This document shows positions 10,890 through 20,637 of a stretch of DNA of 44,326 nt, in pieces. The notes below the pieces were generated by a model that was given only the letters and a program-made list of their open reading frames with translations, ran no database searches and was not told where the DNA came from. This stretch comes from Mesotaenium endlicherianum (Eukaryota; Streptophyta; Zygnematophyceae; Zygnematales; Mesotaeniaceae): contig WELA01013021.1 in NCBI GenBank assembly GCA_009602735.1, positions 40,538 to 84,863 of the forward strand, in the 5' to 3' direction. Made by a program: the position numbers and the translations under genes. How positions within the stretch are numbered: position 1 is the first letter of the stretch; the number at the start of each line of letters is the position of its first letter.

Positions 10890-11897
10890 AGCTGGGAATT
10901 CTTGGCCAAGGAAACCAGCCAGCTAGACTTTGCAGGGCACTGGTACCCTTGTACTCTTAAAAGGACAGACCCTGCCGTCTTTCAAAAGCCCACCGATTGG
11001 CGGTGGATGACCATCAACATGAGGGACCAGCAGAATGACAGGGCGACGGATGAGGATTTCTTGACAGACCTAAAGGGGAACATAGTATTGCCCCCTCACA
11101 TTGCGGCTTGGGACCCAAGATTGGATGGAGTCAGAGACTGCATGAGCCAAGAGATGCAGGGGGACAGAAGCAGGGCCCGAGAGTCATTCTCCAAAGGGAA
11201 GCACGCTTATGCCAAATGGGCAAGTAAGCAGGGGGAAAAGGACCTCTATGCGGTCCGGGCTCAGCAGCCCCCACCAGCACCCAAAAGGGGAAGGTCAGTA
11301 GGATATTCTTTTTCTTGGGAAGAGCTGGAGCAGCTGACAGAATAGACCCCAGAAGTCTCAGAGGAACTCGGGGACGGCGAGGAGGAGGAGTCAGAGGAAG
11401 ACGAGGAGGAAGGCGAGGAGGAGGACACTAGCCCCGCCGTGATCCTGACACCTGCCACATCCCCTGTAAGGGAGAAGACGGGGTTGGCCCTGCAGCAACT
11501 CGCTGAAGAGGAGGATATCACTTGGCTGGGGACTGCCAGAGGACAGACCCCATCTCCAGGCAAGGAGACCCAGTCAGACAGAGCAAGCAGGAGGGCTGCT
11601 CGGGAGTTAGCCAAAGGCTTGCCAGCATCTCCCTCGCAGAGAGGGCATGTACCCTTGGCTCATGTCATGCAACATCCTTCTGGGATGCCGGTATACGTAC
11701 CTGTCAGTTTGAGGGCTGCCCAGGAGAAGGCTGCCTCCCTTCAGTTTCAGACGGTGCAGGAGGAAACAGCCCAGTTATTGCGTTCTCCGCCGGGTCCTTA
11801 CACGGAACCTCCTTCTCTGACAGGCTTCGGAAGACCCCAAGACAGGAGGAGGTCTGGCTCCCCTGAGTATAGGGCCTCAGGGACATCTCCCTCCTAA
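10890..11897 (+). pseudogene. Accessory ORF2, copy 1, unknown function, one internal stop
   Basis: Not recognised. One frame runs through this span with a single TAG at 11343-11345. It contains KPTDWRWMTI, LPPHIAAWDPRLDG, SFSKGKHAYAKWA, a basic KRGRSVGYS, a long Glu/Asp run (~11380-11430), and VPLAHVMQHPSGMPVYV near the end. The same motifs in the same order occur in the ORF2 of copy 4 at 25 kb although the proteins have diverged, which suggests a protein-coding constraint. No catalytic signature is visible. Confidence 0.7.
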
Positions 11898-11970
11898 GGG
11901 CAGTAGGCTGGGGACGAGAGGGACAGCATGCCGTTTTTAGTGTTAGTGTTGTCGAGGCGACAACAAGATA

Positions 11971-11982
11971 AGTTGGAGGGAT
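11971..11982 (+). other. Polypurine tract of copy 1
   Basis: AGTTGGAGGGAT immediately before the 3' LTR. The same tract precedes the 3' LTRs of copies 2 and 4. Confidence 0.75.
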
Positions 11983-12704
11983 TATAATGAATCAGCATAT
12001 TGGTTGACATAATATTCATTTAAATAATATAGTTAAAATAAGTTCAGCCTGCTGAACTCCAGTTAGTGATCAGTCTGCTGGACTTTATATTAAATATCAG
12101 TTTAATGACTCGGCCGGAAGTAGCAGGCTGATGTCACCTTAAGTCAGCTTGCTGACACATTCTTTGACAGCCGGCTGACTTCCGTACTCGGTAGCAGCGA
12201 ATTGCCTCGATATGCATCTAAGTGCGGTATGCTAGATGAATGGCCAGATGACATCCCTATGATGGATGGCGATTTGGGATGATGGGAGATGGCGGTGGAT
12301 TTGGTTAACCGAGGTCCTACCAACGTGGTCAACTCCCGGGTAGGCGGTGCCATCGCACTGACCGTTGAACAGTAAACTCATTCCATGTACATATGCTAGG
12401 CATTGCTCTCGAGTTCGGCATTCGGAAACGAGGCCAACTCTCTTGTACAGCTTACTGAGAGCGATCTGAATCCAAGGCGAGAAGCCATTGGTACGCACTG
12501 TCTTCTAACCTTGCTTATGTACGAGTTTACTGATTTGCATCATTGATGCTAGTTTACTCGCATTTGACTTACGAGTATTATTCACTGCTAGTGTGTTGTC
12601 CTTTGCCGTTTAACCAGTTAACAGAAATTACCATAAAGATTACTTGCTGATATGAAGATCTTTATTAATTGTTAATCGCCTATTTGGTAAGTCGATTCAT
12701 TTCA
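11983..12704 (+). repeat. 3' LTR, family A copy 1
   Basis: 722 bp, begins TATAATGAATCAG (the expected TG is TA here) and ends TCGATTCATTTCA. It is followed by an N that looks like an assembly join. Confidence 0.88.
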
Positions 12705-12705
12705 N

Positions 12706-13568
12706 ATGTGACGACCCTCCGTCAACAAATGCCCTCACCTTCCTACCTGCAATCATGCAATGCAGTAGGATAGGGGGGACTGTCTTTTCCTGACTTTCGC
12801 ATTGTTCTCCTGACGTAGCAAAGAAATGTTGGACATCAGGTGGAACAAGAGCGTGCACTCTCTGGATGTCTATATTGCTGATGGTCTCCTTTATCTGGTT
12901 GTCAGGCATGCATAGTGAATCCAGTTCAGCAGGACCCATAATACCTGCTACGAGGGCAGCTAGTGACGACTTACTATCTCTAGCATCCTCACAATCAGTA
13001 GACTGGATTACTGACTGTTGCTGTCTTTTAAAGGCTGGTCTTTTCTCTCGACCTTCGAAAGGTGTTTGTTTGGACACTGTTCTCTATAGTGACCCAACTG
13101 CTGACAATGGTAGCAAGTGGATTTTGATGAGGCTGGTCTCGGCTTAGTCCTACCACCACCTCTTCCACGGCCACCTTGAGAGTAACCACCACTCCCCCTA
13201 GACTGTATAGCATTATACTCATACTCGTACGCATCACCCTGATTATCCTCAACCTGGTCTCCTCATACTTCTTTTCAGCAAAATGACCAGAGACTTCGGA
13301 TTTCAAGCCATACCTGAAGTATGCTATCCTATACCGTTCTGGCAAGTCTGGCTGCTTCATCATGTTCTCCTGGAACTTTTGAGCAAACTCAGCAACTGAA
13401 GTGGTCTGCTTTAGTGTTAAGGAGATCATCGCATAGATAGCTTTCTCCTGCTGGTTGATGACATCAAACTTCTCATGCAACTTCTCGACAACTCCACCCA
13501 CGTAGGATCACCGAGTTGCCAAGCCCTACGCTCTTCTTTCCAATACAGTCACCAGTCTGCGGCACTGC
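12706..13568 (-). pseudogene. gag C-terminal half and start of protease, Ty3-type, broken
   Basis: Read on the minus strand: GSAADWW at 13568, then EKLHEKFDVINQQEKAIYAM and PERYRIAYFRYGL of the capsid, a frameshift near 13255, a complete CCHC zinc knuckle CYHCQQLGHYREQC (~13075-13125), a linker, then ILLHCMIAGRKVRAFVDGG, the first half of a retropepsin (active site D-G-G). It stops at the N at 12705. The linker between knuckle and protease is present here but deleted in the copy at 22.8 kb. Confidence 0.83.
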
Positions 13569-13746
13569 CTTGAACCTTGTACATGGCCTTGAACCTGTTA
13601 TGGGGTGTTGAGTCCTTGAAGCTGTCCGCGTCCATGGGATCATCCTGATGACCCTATCTTCCCCCCAGATACCAGGAATAGAGACAGCCCCTGCTTCGTT
13701 CACCTGGGCCATTGCCTTGGCCTCTCTGACCGTATATCCTACCATC

Positions 13747-13751
13747 CTGGC
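13747..13751. repeat. Target-site duplication CTGGC (left)
   Basis: CTGGC directly left of the family A copy 2 LTR; an identical CTGGC follows the other LTR at 16602-16606. Five bp is the usual length for Ty3 integrases. Confidence 0.9.
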
Positions 13752-14471
13752 TGAAATGAATCGACTTACCAAATAAGCGATTAACAATTAATAAAGATCT
13801 TTATATCAGCAAGTAATCTTGATGGCAATTTCCGTTAACTGGTTAAACGGCAAAGGACAATACACTAGCAGTGAATAATACTCGTAAGTCAAATGCGAGT
13901 AAACTAGCATCAATAATGCAACTCAGTAAACTCATACATAAGCAAGGTTAGAAGACAGTGCGTATCAATGGCTTCTCGCCTTGGATTCAGATCCCTCTCA
14001 GTAAGCTGTACAAGAGAGTTGGCCTCGTTTCCGAATGCCGAACTCGAGAGCAATGCCTAGCATATGTACATGGAATGAGTTTACTGTTCAACGGTCAGTG
14101 CGATGGCACCGCCTACCCGGGAGTTAACCACGTTGGTAGGACCTCGGTTAACCAAATCCACCGCCATCTCCCATCATCCCGAATAGCCATCCATCATAGG
14201 GATGTCATCTGGCCATTCATCTAGCATATCGCACTTAGATGCATATCAAGGCAGTTCGCTGCTACCGAGTACGGAAGTCAGCTGGCTGTCAAAGAATGTG
14301 TCAGCAAGCTGACTTAAGTTGACTTCAGCCTGCTGCTTTTGGCCGAGTCATTAAACTGATAATTATGTAAAGTCCAGCAGACTGATTATTAACTAAAGTT
14401 CAGCAGGCTGAACTTAATTAACTATTATATTTAAATGAATATTATATCCACTAATATACTGATTCATTACA
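13752..14471 (-). repeat. 3' LTR, family A copy 2
   Basis: 720 bp, TGAAATGAATCG ... GATTCATTACA as written on the plus strand, i.e. TG...CA on the element strand. Confidence 0.92.
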
Positions 14472-14484
14472 ATCCCTCCAACTT
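14472..14484 (-). other. Polypurine tract of copy 2
   Basis: On the element strand AAGTTGGAGGGAT directly precedes the 3' LTR. Confidence 0.75.
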
Positions 14485-14584
14485 AACTTGTTGTCGCCTC
14501 GTCAACATTAAACTGCAGAAATTTTAAATAAGGGAACTGAACCTGTCCAGCCTCCCTTACTGACTGCCTCTTCAGCGTGTCACC

Positions 14585-14800
14585 TTAAGGGGTTGTTCCT
14601 GGGGCTTCAGGGTCAGGAGACGGAGATCTGGACCTAGATCTGGACAGCCCTCTAGGTCTGTCAGCTGGCCTTCTAAAGAACCCTGTTTGCTCTAAAGTTG
14701 GCCCTCGGGGAGAACGGAGGATGGTGGCCTGCTCTTCAACTATTTGGGTGTTGATTCCCACATAGACAGGCATTCCAGTAGGATGCTGAAATACATTGGC
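14585..14800 (-). CDS. Accessory ORF2, C-terminal end, copy 2 (partial at gap)
   Basis: Encodes ANVFQHPTGMPVYVGINTQ, then ILRSPRGPTLEQ and a serine/arginine tail (SRSRSRSPSPDPE) ending PGTTP before the stop. Nearly identical to the last 70 residues of ORF2 in copy 4. The upstream part is hidden by the N run. Confidence 0.8.
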   Translation of the reverse strand, partial: ANVFQHPTGMPVYVGINTQIVEEQATILRSPRGPTLEQTGFFRRPADRPRGLSRSRSRSPSPDPEAPGTTP

Positions 14801-15178
14801 NNNNNNNNNNNNNNNNNNNNNNNNNNNNNNNNNNNNNNNNNNNNNNNNNNNNNNNNNNNNNNNNNNNNNNNNNNNNNNNNNNNNNNNNNNNNNNNNNNNN
14901 NNNNNNNNNNNNNNNNNNNNNNNNNNNNNNNNNNNNNNNNNNNNNNNNNNNNNNNNNNNNNNNNNNNNNNNNNNNNNNNNNNNNNNNNNNNNNNNNNNNN
15001 NNNNNNNNNNNNNNNNNNNNNNNNNNNNNNNNNNNNNNNNNNNNNNNNNNNNNNNNNNNNNNNNNNNNNNNNNNNNNNNNNNNNNNNNNNNNNNNNNNNN
15101 NNNNNNNNNNNNNNNNNNNNNNNNNNNNNNNNNNNNNNNNNNNNNNNNNNNNNNNNNNNNNNNNNNNNNNNNNNNNNN
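14801..15178. other. Assembly gap (378 N)
   Basis: Run of N between the gag N-terminus and the end of ORF2 in copy 2. The real length may differ from 378. Long X-filled open frames across it have no meaning. Confidence 0.99.
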
Positions 15179-15846
15179 TCATAGTTTTGGGGAGGTTTCG
15201 GCTTGGGCTTACTAGGCCCTCGGCCACCACCACTAGTGATGTGAGACCCCAGTTGGTCTCTGTCCCGGAGTAGGGACATTATGATTCTTTTGTCCTCCTG
15301 CTGGGACTGATACATGGTCGCCATTTGCGACTGCATCTGAACGAACAATGCTCCCAAGTCTACATTTTGGGGTGGTAGATTAGCAAATGCAGCAGCAGCA
15401 TTGGCATCTACTCGCTGAGTAGTGTCCTCAACAATCCCTCTTGCTCCTGCAGCAGCAATTCCTGCCGCATTCAGCCGGTCACGTATTTGACCTAGGGGTA
15501 CATTGAGTTGTACGGCAGGAGGTGGGTTCAGAACATTGGCCCTTGATGCCATAAGTTCTTCAACAGTGCGCTCGTCAGCTGGCTGTCCTTCCCTCCTTTG
15601 TATATCTTCAGCGGCCTTTGCTACTTGTTCAGCTTCTAGTCTGGCTATCTCCTCCTCAGCTTGCTGAGCTGCGACTGAGGCAATAGCAGCTGCCTCATCT
15701 GCAGCCTCCCTAGCTGCAGTATCCGCTACTGCTTCCGAATAGGTACGGTTTCCCGCTACATGGCTTTCCGCCTGGTTTTCGACATTCTCGTTATCCTGGT
15801 TCTCCATGTCTCGGGAGTTGCTAGTTTGAGACCTTGTCCTTACCAT
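15179..15846 (-). CDS. gag N-terminal region, copy 2 (open, cut by gap)
   Basis: The best-preserved gag N-terminus in the window, with no stop from MVRTRSQTSNSRDMENQDNE to PSKPKPKPPQNY. It has an Ala/Glu/Gln coiled coil at residues ~45-90, then NPPPAVQLNVPLGQIRDRLN and a Gln/Met-rich stretch (FVQMQSQMATMYQSQQEDK). Predicted structural protein of virus-like particles. It shows that the stops in the other gag copies are secondary. Confidence 0.87.
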
Positions 15847-15867
15847 ACAAAGAAGACTGTGATAACT

Positions 15868-15879
15868 GCTCCGATACCA
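15868..15879 (-). other. Primer binding site of copy 2
   Basis: TGGTATCGGAGC on the element strand, one base after the 5' LTR end. Confidence 0.8.
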
Positions 15880-15880
15880 C

Positions 15881-16601
15881 TGAAATGAATCGACTTACCA
15901 AATAGGCGATTAACAATTAATAAAGATCTTTATATCAGCAAGTAATCTTTATGGTATTTTCCGTTAACTGGTTAAACGGCAAAGGACAACACACTAGCAG
16001 TGAATAATACTCGTAAGTCAAATGCGAGTAAACTAGCATCAATAATGCAAATCAGTAAACTCATACATAAGCAAGGTTAGAAGACAGTGCGTATCAATGG
16101 CTTCTCGCCTTGGATTCAGATCTCTCTCAGTAAGCTGTACAAGAGAGTTGGCCTCGTTTCCGAATGCCGAACTCGAGAGCAATGCCTAGCATATGTACAT
16201 GGAATGAGTTTACTGTTCAACGGTCAGTGCGATGGCACCGCCTACCCGGGAGTTAACCACGTTGGTAGGACCTCGGTTAACCAAATCCACCGCCATCTCC
16301 CATCATCCCGAATAGCCATCCATCATAGGGATGTCATCTGGCTATTCATCTAGCATATCGCACTTAGATGCATATCAAGGCAGTTCGCTGCTACCGAGTA
16401 CGGAAGTCAGCTTGCTGTCAAAGAATGTGTCAGCAAGCTGACTTATATGGACTTTCAGCCTGCTGCTTTCGACTGAGTCAGCAAACTGATAATTATGTAA
16501 AGTCCAGCAGACTGACTATTAACTAAAGTTAAGCAGGCTGAACTTAATTAACTATTATATTTAAATGAATATTATATCCACTAATATACTGATTCATTAC
16601 A
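15881..16601 (-). repeat. 5' LTR, family A copy 2
   Basis: 721 bp, TGAAATGAATCG ... GATTCATTACA on the plus strand. It pairs with 13752-14471. Confidence 0.92.
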
Positions 16602-16606
16602 CTGGC
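16602..16606. repeat. Target-site duplication CTGGC (right)
   Basis: Second copy of the 5-bp duplication flanking family A copy 2. Together with the left copy it proves insertion into ORF-X. Confidence 0.9.
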
Positions 16607-17083
16607 AGAATCATCGTAGTGGAGGAGCCCTGTGCGGACCTCTATATACTTGTCAAAGTTTTCGGATGTCTCCCCTTCCCTCTGGAGGATTTCCTTCTGC
16701 GACTCACTGCGACTTCTCTGGGCATACTTGAAGGCCTCCTCCAGTAGATCAAAGCCCTTGCCCAGCACCGTGTAGCGGTTGCTGCTGATTCTCCTCTGTT
16801 CTTCTTCTTCAGCCTGCTGCTTCCGCTTCTCCTCAGCTTGCCTCTCCTCCTCTGCTTTCTTGGCCTCCTCTGCAGCTTTTCTGTCCATTTCTTCCAGCCT
16901 CAGTCTGGCCTGTTCCTCCACCTCCTTCTTCTTCTGTGCCTCCCGCTGTTGTTGGAGTCGTTGTGATTCCCGAGCGGTGATAGAAGATGATTCGATGTCT
17001 CCACGGAATTGCAAGTATTCTGCATGTGCCTCTTCCGCCCTTCTCTTCCTCTTGAGTTCCGACTTTTGAGTCATCCTGCTCAA

Positions 17084-17271
17084 TCATAAACACAATGAAG
17101 TTAGTGAAGTCGTGATATTTTGCCGCTACTGAGTGCCCTTGATGAAGAGGAACGCGATCGGGAGAGTTCCTAGTGTGGAATACCTGGTGTGAGTCAATAT
17201 AAGGGAAAATTTGAGTTAGAGGTGGGCCGCCTGTCACAACTGTTACTAACTGTCACATCCCCCTCCAACTT
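17084..17271 (-). other. PPT and start of a different LTR ('family C')
   Basis: On the minus strand AAGTTGGAGGGGGA (17258-17271) is followed by TGTGACAGTTAGTAACAG from 17257. This has the form of a polypurine tract plus LTR start, but the sequence is unlike the family A LTR. About 170 bp later ORF-X begins. I cannot find the LTR's other end or a second copy, so its extent is unknown. Confidence 0.55.
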
Positions 17272-17349
17272 ATATGGAGACAGGAGCTCCTGTCACCTTC
17301 CCATGTCTGCTGAAGGGACAGTTAGAACGGTGCCCCAGCTGCCCGAAGG

Positions 17350-17587
17350 TGGAACCGTTTCAACGCCCCTTTGGCATTGGTCAGCTGGTCTTTGAATTCC
17401 CAAGTGTCCCCAGAGGCATCGTAACCCTTCCATCGAATGAGGTACTTCATGACATATTTAGACGATCGACGTACCGAGCGTCTAAAATTCCATCGACCTC
17501 ATATTCCTCAGGATCGCCGTCCCGGACAGCGGGGACCGGTCCCGGTTGGACAGGTAACCGACCTGTGAACAGTGTATCACCTTTGAT
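17350..17587 (-). pseudogene. Chromodomain tail of integrase, frameshifted
   Basis: After the stop at the end of pol the same frame continues to EEYEVDGILDARYVDR, then a shift near 17450 leads to KYLIRWKGYDASGDTWEF and AKGALKRF. This is the chromodomain pattern (aromatic cage Y, W and the DTWE motif) used by chromoviruses to target chromatin. Both the stop and the shift indicate decay. Confidence 0.85.
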
Positions 17588-20302
17588 TTATGGTTCCAGG
17601 AAGGAGACATTAAAGACCGGGTGACCCTTGTATTCAGCTGACATGTTCAGTTTGTAAGCATTCTGACCGACACGACGCACTACCGAATATGGACCGACCC
17701 AAACAGGGCCAAGCTTTTTCTTGACCACACCAGGGAGGTACAGGTGCTGAGAATGCAGTTTGACTAAATCGCCCTTGGAAAATGTCAGCTCCCGACGGTG
17801 TTGATTAGCGTATTTTTGTTGGTTTTCTTGGGCTTTGTGCAGGTTTTGTTGGACTTCTGACAGGGTGTCAGCAAACTCCTGAGTTAACTGGAGGGAGACC
17901 GGGTTGTCAATCCCTTCAGGGTCAGTTAAAGACTCCCCCAGTACATCTAAAGGAAACTTAGGGACTCTACCCAGGCTGAGTTCAAAAGGAGTCTTGCCCG
18001 TTGACGCGTGCACCGCACTGTTGACCACAAACTGAATTTGAGGAAACAGGTCATCCCAATTATCTTGTTTTTGGTTAATATATGCCCTCAGCACCTCCTG
18101 CAGAACTCGGTTAGTTCTTTCAGTCTGCCCATCAGTCTGAGGGTGGTTTGCTGTGCTGAGCAGCTGTTTGACTCCCATTAACCCCATTAAAGCTCTCCAG
18201 AACTTAGAGGTGAATTTTGAGTCTCTGTCTGAGATGATATTAGAAGGGAGCCCATGTTGGCATACTACATGGTTGTAAAACTGTCTCGCTGTTTCGAGTG
18301 CAGTCACTTTGACAGTTGTGGGGATAAAAATGACCATTTTTGTCAGTTTATCCACGACTACCAGTATTGAATCATGCCTATTGGCAGTTCTTGGTAGTGA
18401 GACCACCCAGTCCATGGATATAGTTTCCCAGCGTCCAGCTGGGATGGGCAGTGGTTGCAATAGACCTCCGTGTGGTGTGTGCGGAGACTTATTTCTCTGA
18501 CACTGGTCACAGGACTTGACATATTTCAAGACCTCCCGGGGTAACCCCTTCCAATGATAATGTTTTGCCAGTTTGCCAACAGTTTTGGCTTGCCCCAAAT
18601 GTCCACCCAGGAGACTATCATGCGCTTGACTCAGTAAGAGAGACCTTATTTCCAAGTTATTAAGAATGACCAGCTTCAGCCTGCCTGAAGTGATTTCAGT
18701 CACCCTGACCCCTCCCTTAAGCTTATACCGGAGTGCAGTAGCACGACACATACGAGTAGTGGGGCTGGGCTCAAATGTTGGGTCAGAAAGGTAGGCTTTC
18801 CTAAGTTGTTCTAGGAAGGACTTTTTCACCTTTAGTGAAGTGAGTGCACACAGGACTTTATCTACAGCATGCTGACTGAAATTCCTTTCTTGCAAGTCAG
18901 GTCTTCTACAGAGTGCATCAGCAGGATTCAACTTCTCTGGTTTGTAGTCGATCTGGACTTGGAACTGCTCCAGCATCTGGCTCCAGCGGTTCTCCCTCCT
19001 CGACAGCTTGGACTTCTTCTGAAAGTGGGTCAGAGCTAGATGATCTGTAATCACCTTAAAAGCTTTACCATGTAAGTATGCTCTCCACTGTTTGAGTACA
19101 TGAATGATAGCTAGCAGCTCTTTACCATGCACTGAGTAATTAATCTCCGCTGGATTAAATTTCATAGACTCATACAACACAGGGTGCCACTCCTGCCGTA
19201 CCTTACCATCCTTTGTGGTTTTGTCAGCAGGCTGCAACAAAATAGCACCCATGGCAAAATCAGAGGCATCAGTAACCACCTGCACCGGTTTGCTGGGGTC
19301 ATACACGGCTAGCACTGGGGCAGAACAAAGGGCATCTTTAAGGGTCTGGAAGGCAGCCTGCTGCTCTTCCCCCCACACATACCCTATGTCTTTCTTAGTA
19401 AGGTCAGTCAGTTTACTGGCCTTTGTGGAATAATTCTCAATAAATCTCCTATAGTAGTTAGCCAACCCGAGGAAGGATCTAACTTCAGAGACAGACTGTG
19501 GTACTGGCCAGTCCCTTATGGTCTGGACTTTCTTAGGATCCACACTGATGCCCTCTTTACTGACAACGTGGCCTAAGAATTCAATACTTTCCTTAAAGAA
19601 ATCACACTTGCTCATTTTAGCATACAAGTGATTTTTCCGCAGAGTGTCCAGGACTGTCTTTAAGTGTTCAGTGTGCTGAGCTTCATCTTTAGAGAAAACT
19701 AAAATATCATCCAGGAAAACTTGCACAAACTTATCCAAATAAAGTCTCAAAATGTCGTTCATAGCACCCATGAAGGTAGCAAGAGCATTAGTCAGTCCAA
19801 ATGGCATCACGTTGAACTCATAGTGTCCACAACGTGTACGGAAGGCAGTCTTGTGTTCATCCCCCTCAGCAATTCTGATTTGATGATAACCACTCTTGAG
19901 ATCTATCTTACTGAACACCTTAGCACCAGACAGGGTATCAAGCAAGTCCTCGATCCTGGGTAAAGCATACTTGTTCTTTACTGTGATTCTGTTCATGGCT
20001 CTCTAATCCACACACATCCGCATACTGCTATCCTTTTCCTTAACAAATAGGATAGGTGCGCCGTAAGGTGATTTACTGGGAGAAATATAACCATTTTCCT
20101 CAAGCTCTGCAATCTGTGTTTTCAACTCCTCGCTCTCCACATAAGACAAGCCATAAGTGCGTTGCCAAGGTGGCTGACTCCCAGGTAATAAATCAATCCT
20201 ATGATCTACTTCCCTCTTAGGAGGTAGTCCTGGAGGCATGTTAAATACATCCCTGTACTGATGTAAGGTCATAGGTTTATAAAGTGCATTTTTGAGTTTC
20301 AT
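17588..20302 (-). pseudogene. pol: pol: reverse transcriptase, RNase H, integrase (one internal stop)
   Basis: The N-terminal part (20302-20006) has YRDVFNMPPGLPPKREVDHRI and ILFVKEKDSSMRMCVD, then TAG at 20003-20005 where the family has Tyr (VDYR). From 19996 an 802-codon frame is open to the end: RT with [19 protein letters not shown] and the catalytic FLDDILVFS; RNase H with [12 protein letters not shown], the [11 protein letters not shown] motif and TDH; integrase with a His/Cys zinc finger ([14 protein letters not shown]) and DDE residues in [15 protein letters not shown] and DGQTERTNR. It ends [12 protein letters not shown] at a TAA where the chromodomain tail should follow. RT upstream of integrase marks Ty3 rather than copia type. 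Confidence 0.93.
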
Positions 20303-20637
20303 GAAAGTATGTTTTGATTGTTTAGTAGTGTAGAGTGCATTTTTGTGGTCATTTTGATATAAAGTTCATCGAATTTGGTCAAGTATTGAGAGAGTTACGG
20401 ATTTCTGAAGTTTAATTAGTTTTGAGGTCGGTCGACGACTGTCCGTAATTCGCGGTGAGCGCGACCGTCGGATTGACCGACAGCGTTGAGCGATCTGGCC
20501 CGTTAGAATGAACTCGAACCTTCACGTAAGTTCGGCTGACGCGGAGTGCCGACTAGGTGAATTTACCTAGAAGTTTCGGTTTAGCCTAGCGCGTCTAAGA
20601 TAGAATATTCTAGTAATGTCGATACATGTATGTGGAC
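20259..20637 (+). repeat. LTR-B, 5' copy (first half only)
   Basis: Begins TGATGTAAGGTCATAGG and matches 21430-21808 closely, including TTCGGCTGACGCGGAGTGCC. It stops at ATGTATGTGGAC, where the sequence switches to integrase. Confidence 0.88.

Larger units (their letters stand above)
9356..12704 (+). mobile_element. Family A non-autonomous LTR retrotransposon, copy 1
   Basis: A complete LTR-to-LTR unit of 3.3 kb: 5' LTR 9356-10075, PBS 10077-10088, gag N-terminal part, accessory ORF2, PPT 11971-11982, 3' LTR 11983-12704. There is no protease, RT, RNase H or integrase, so it would depend on proteins from another element. The 3' end abuts a single N at 12705, so no target duplication can be tested there. 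Confidence 0.88.
13752..16601 (-). mobile_element. Family A non-autonomous LTR retrotransposon, copy 2, nested in ORF-X
   Basis: Minus-strand unit: 5' LTR 15881-16601, PBS 15868-15879, gag N-terminus from 15846, a 378-base gap, the end of ORF2 (14585-14800), PPT, 3' LTR 13752-14471. It is flanked by perfect CTGGC duplications. The two LTRs differ at only a few positions in the parts I compared, so insertion is relatively recent. Without the gap sequence I cannot exclude that pol once lay there, but 378 bases is far too short for one. Confidence 0.92.
13569..17083 (-). pseudogene. ORF-X, coiled-coil protein split by an LTR element
   Basis: Coding pieces are 16602-17083 (start MSRMTQKSELKRKRR) and 13569-13751. 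They become contiguous if the element at 13752-16601 and one CTGGC are removed, reading HYDDSA then RMVGYTVREAKAMAQ. The first ~110 residues are a strongly charged coiled coil (Glu/Lys/Arg/Gln). The second piece has AVSIPGIWGEDR and, after a frameshift near 13640, DADSFKDSTPHNRFKAMYKV. At 13568 it joins in frame to the capsid part of gag. It may be the gag N-terminus of another family or an accessory ORF; I do not recognise it. Confidence 0.65.

Noticed and set aside
14736..15846. Long ORFs spanning the N run
   Set aside because: The open frame is an artefact of unknown bases; only the gag and ORF2 ends outside the gap are real.
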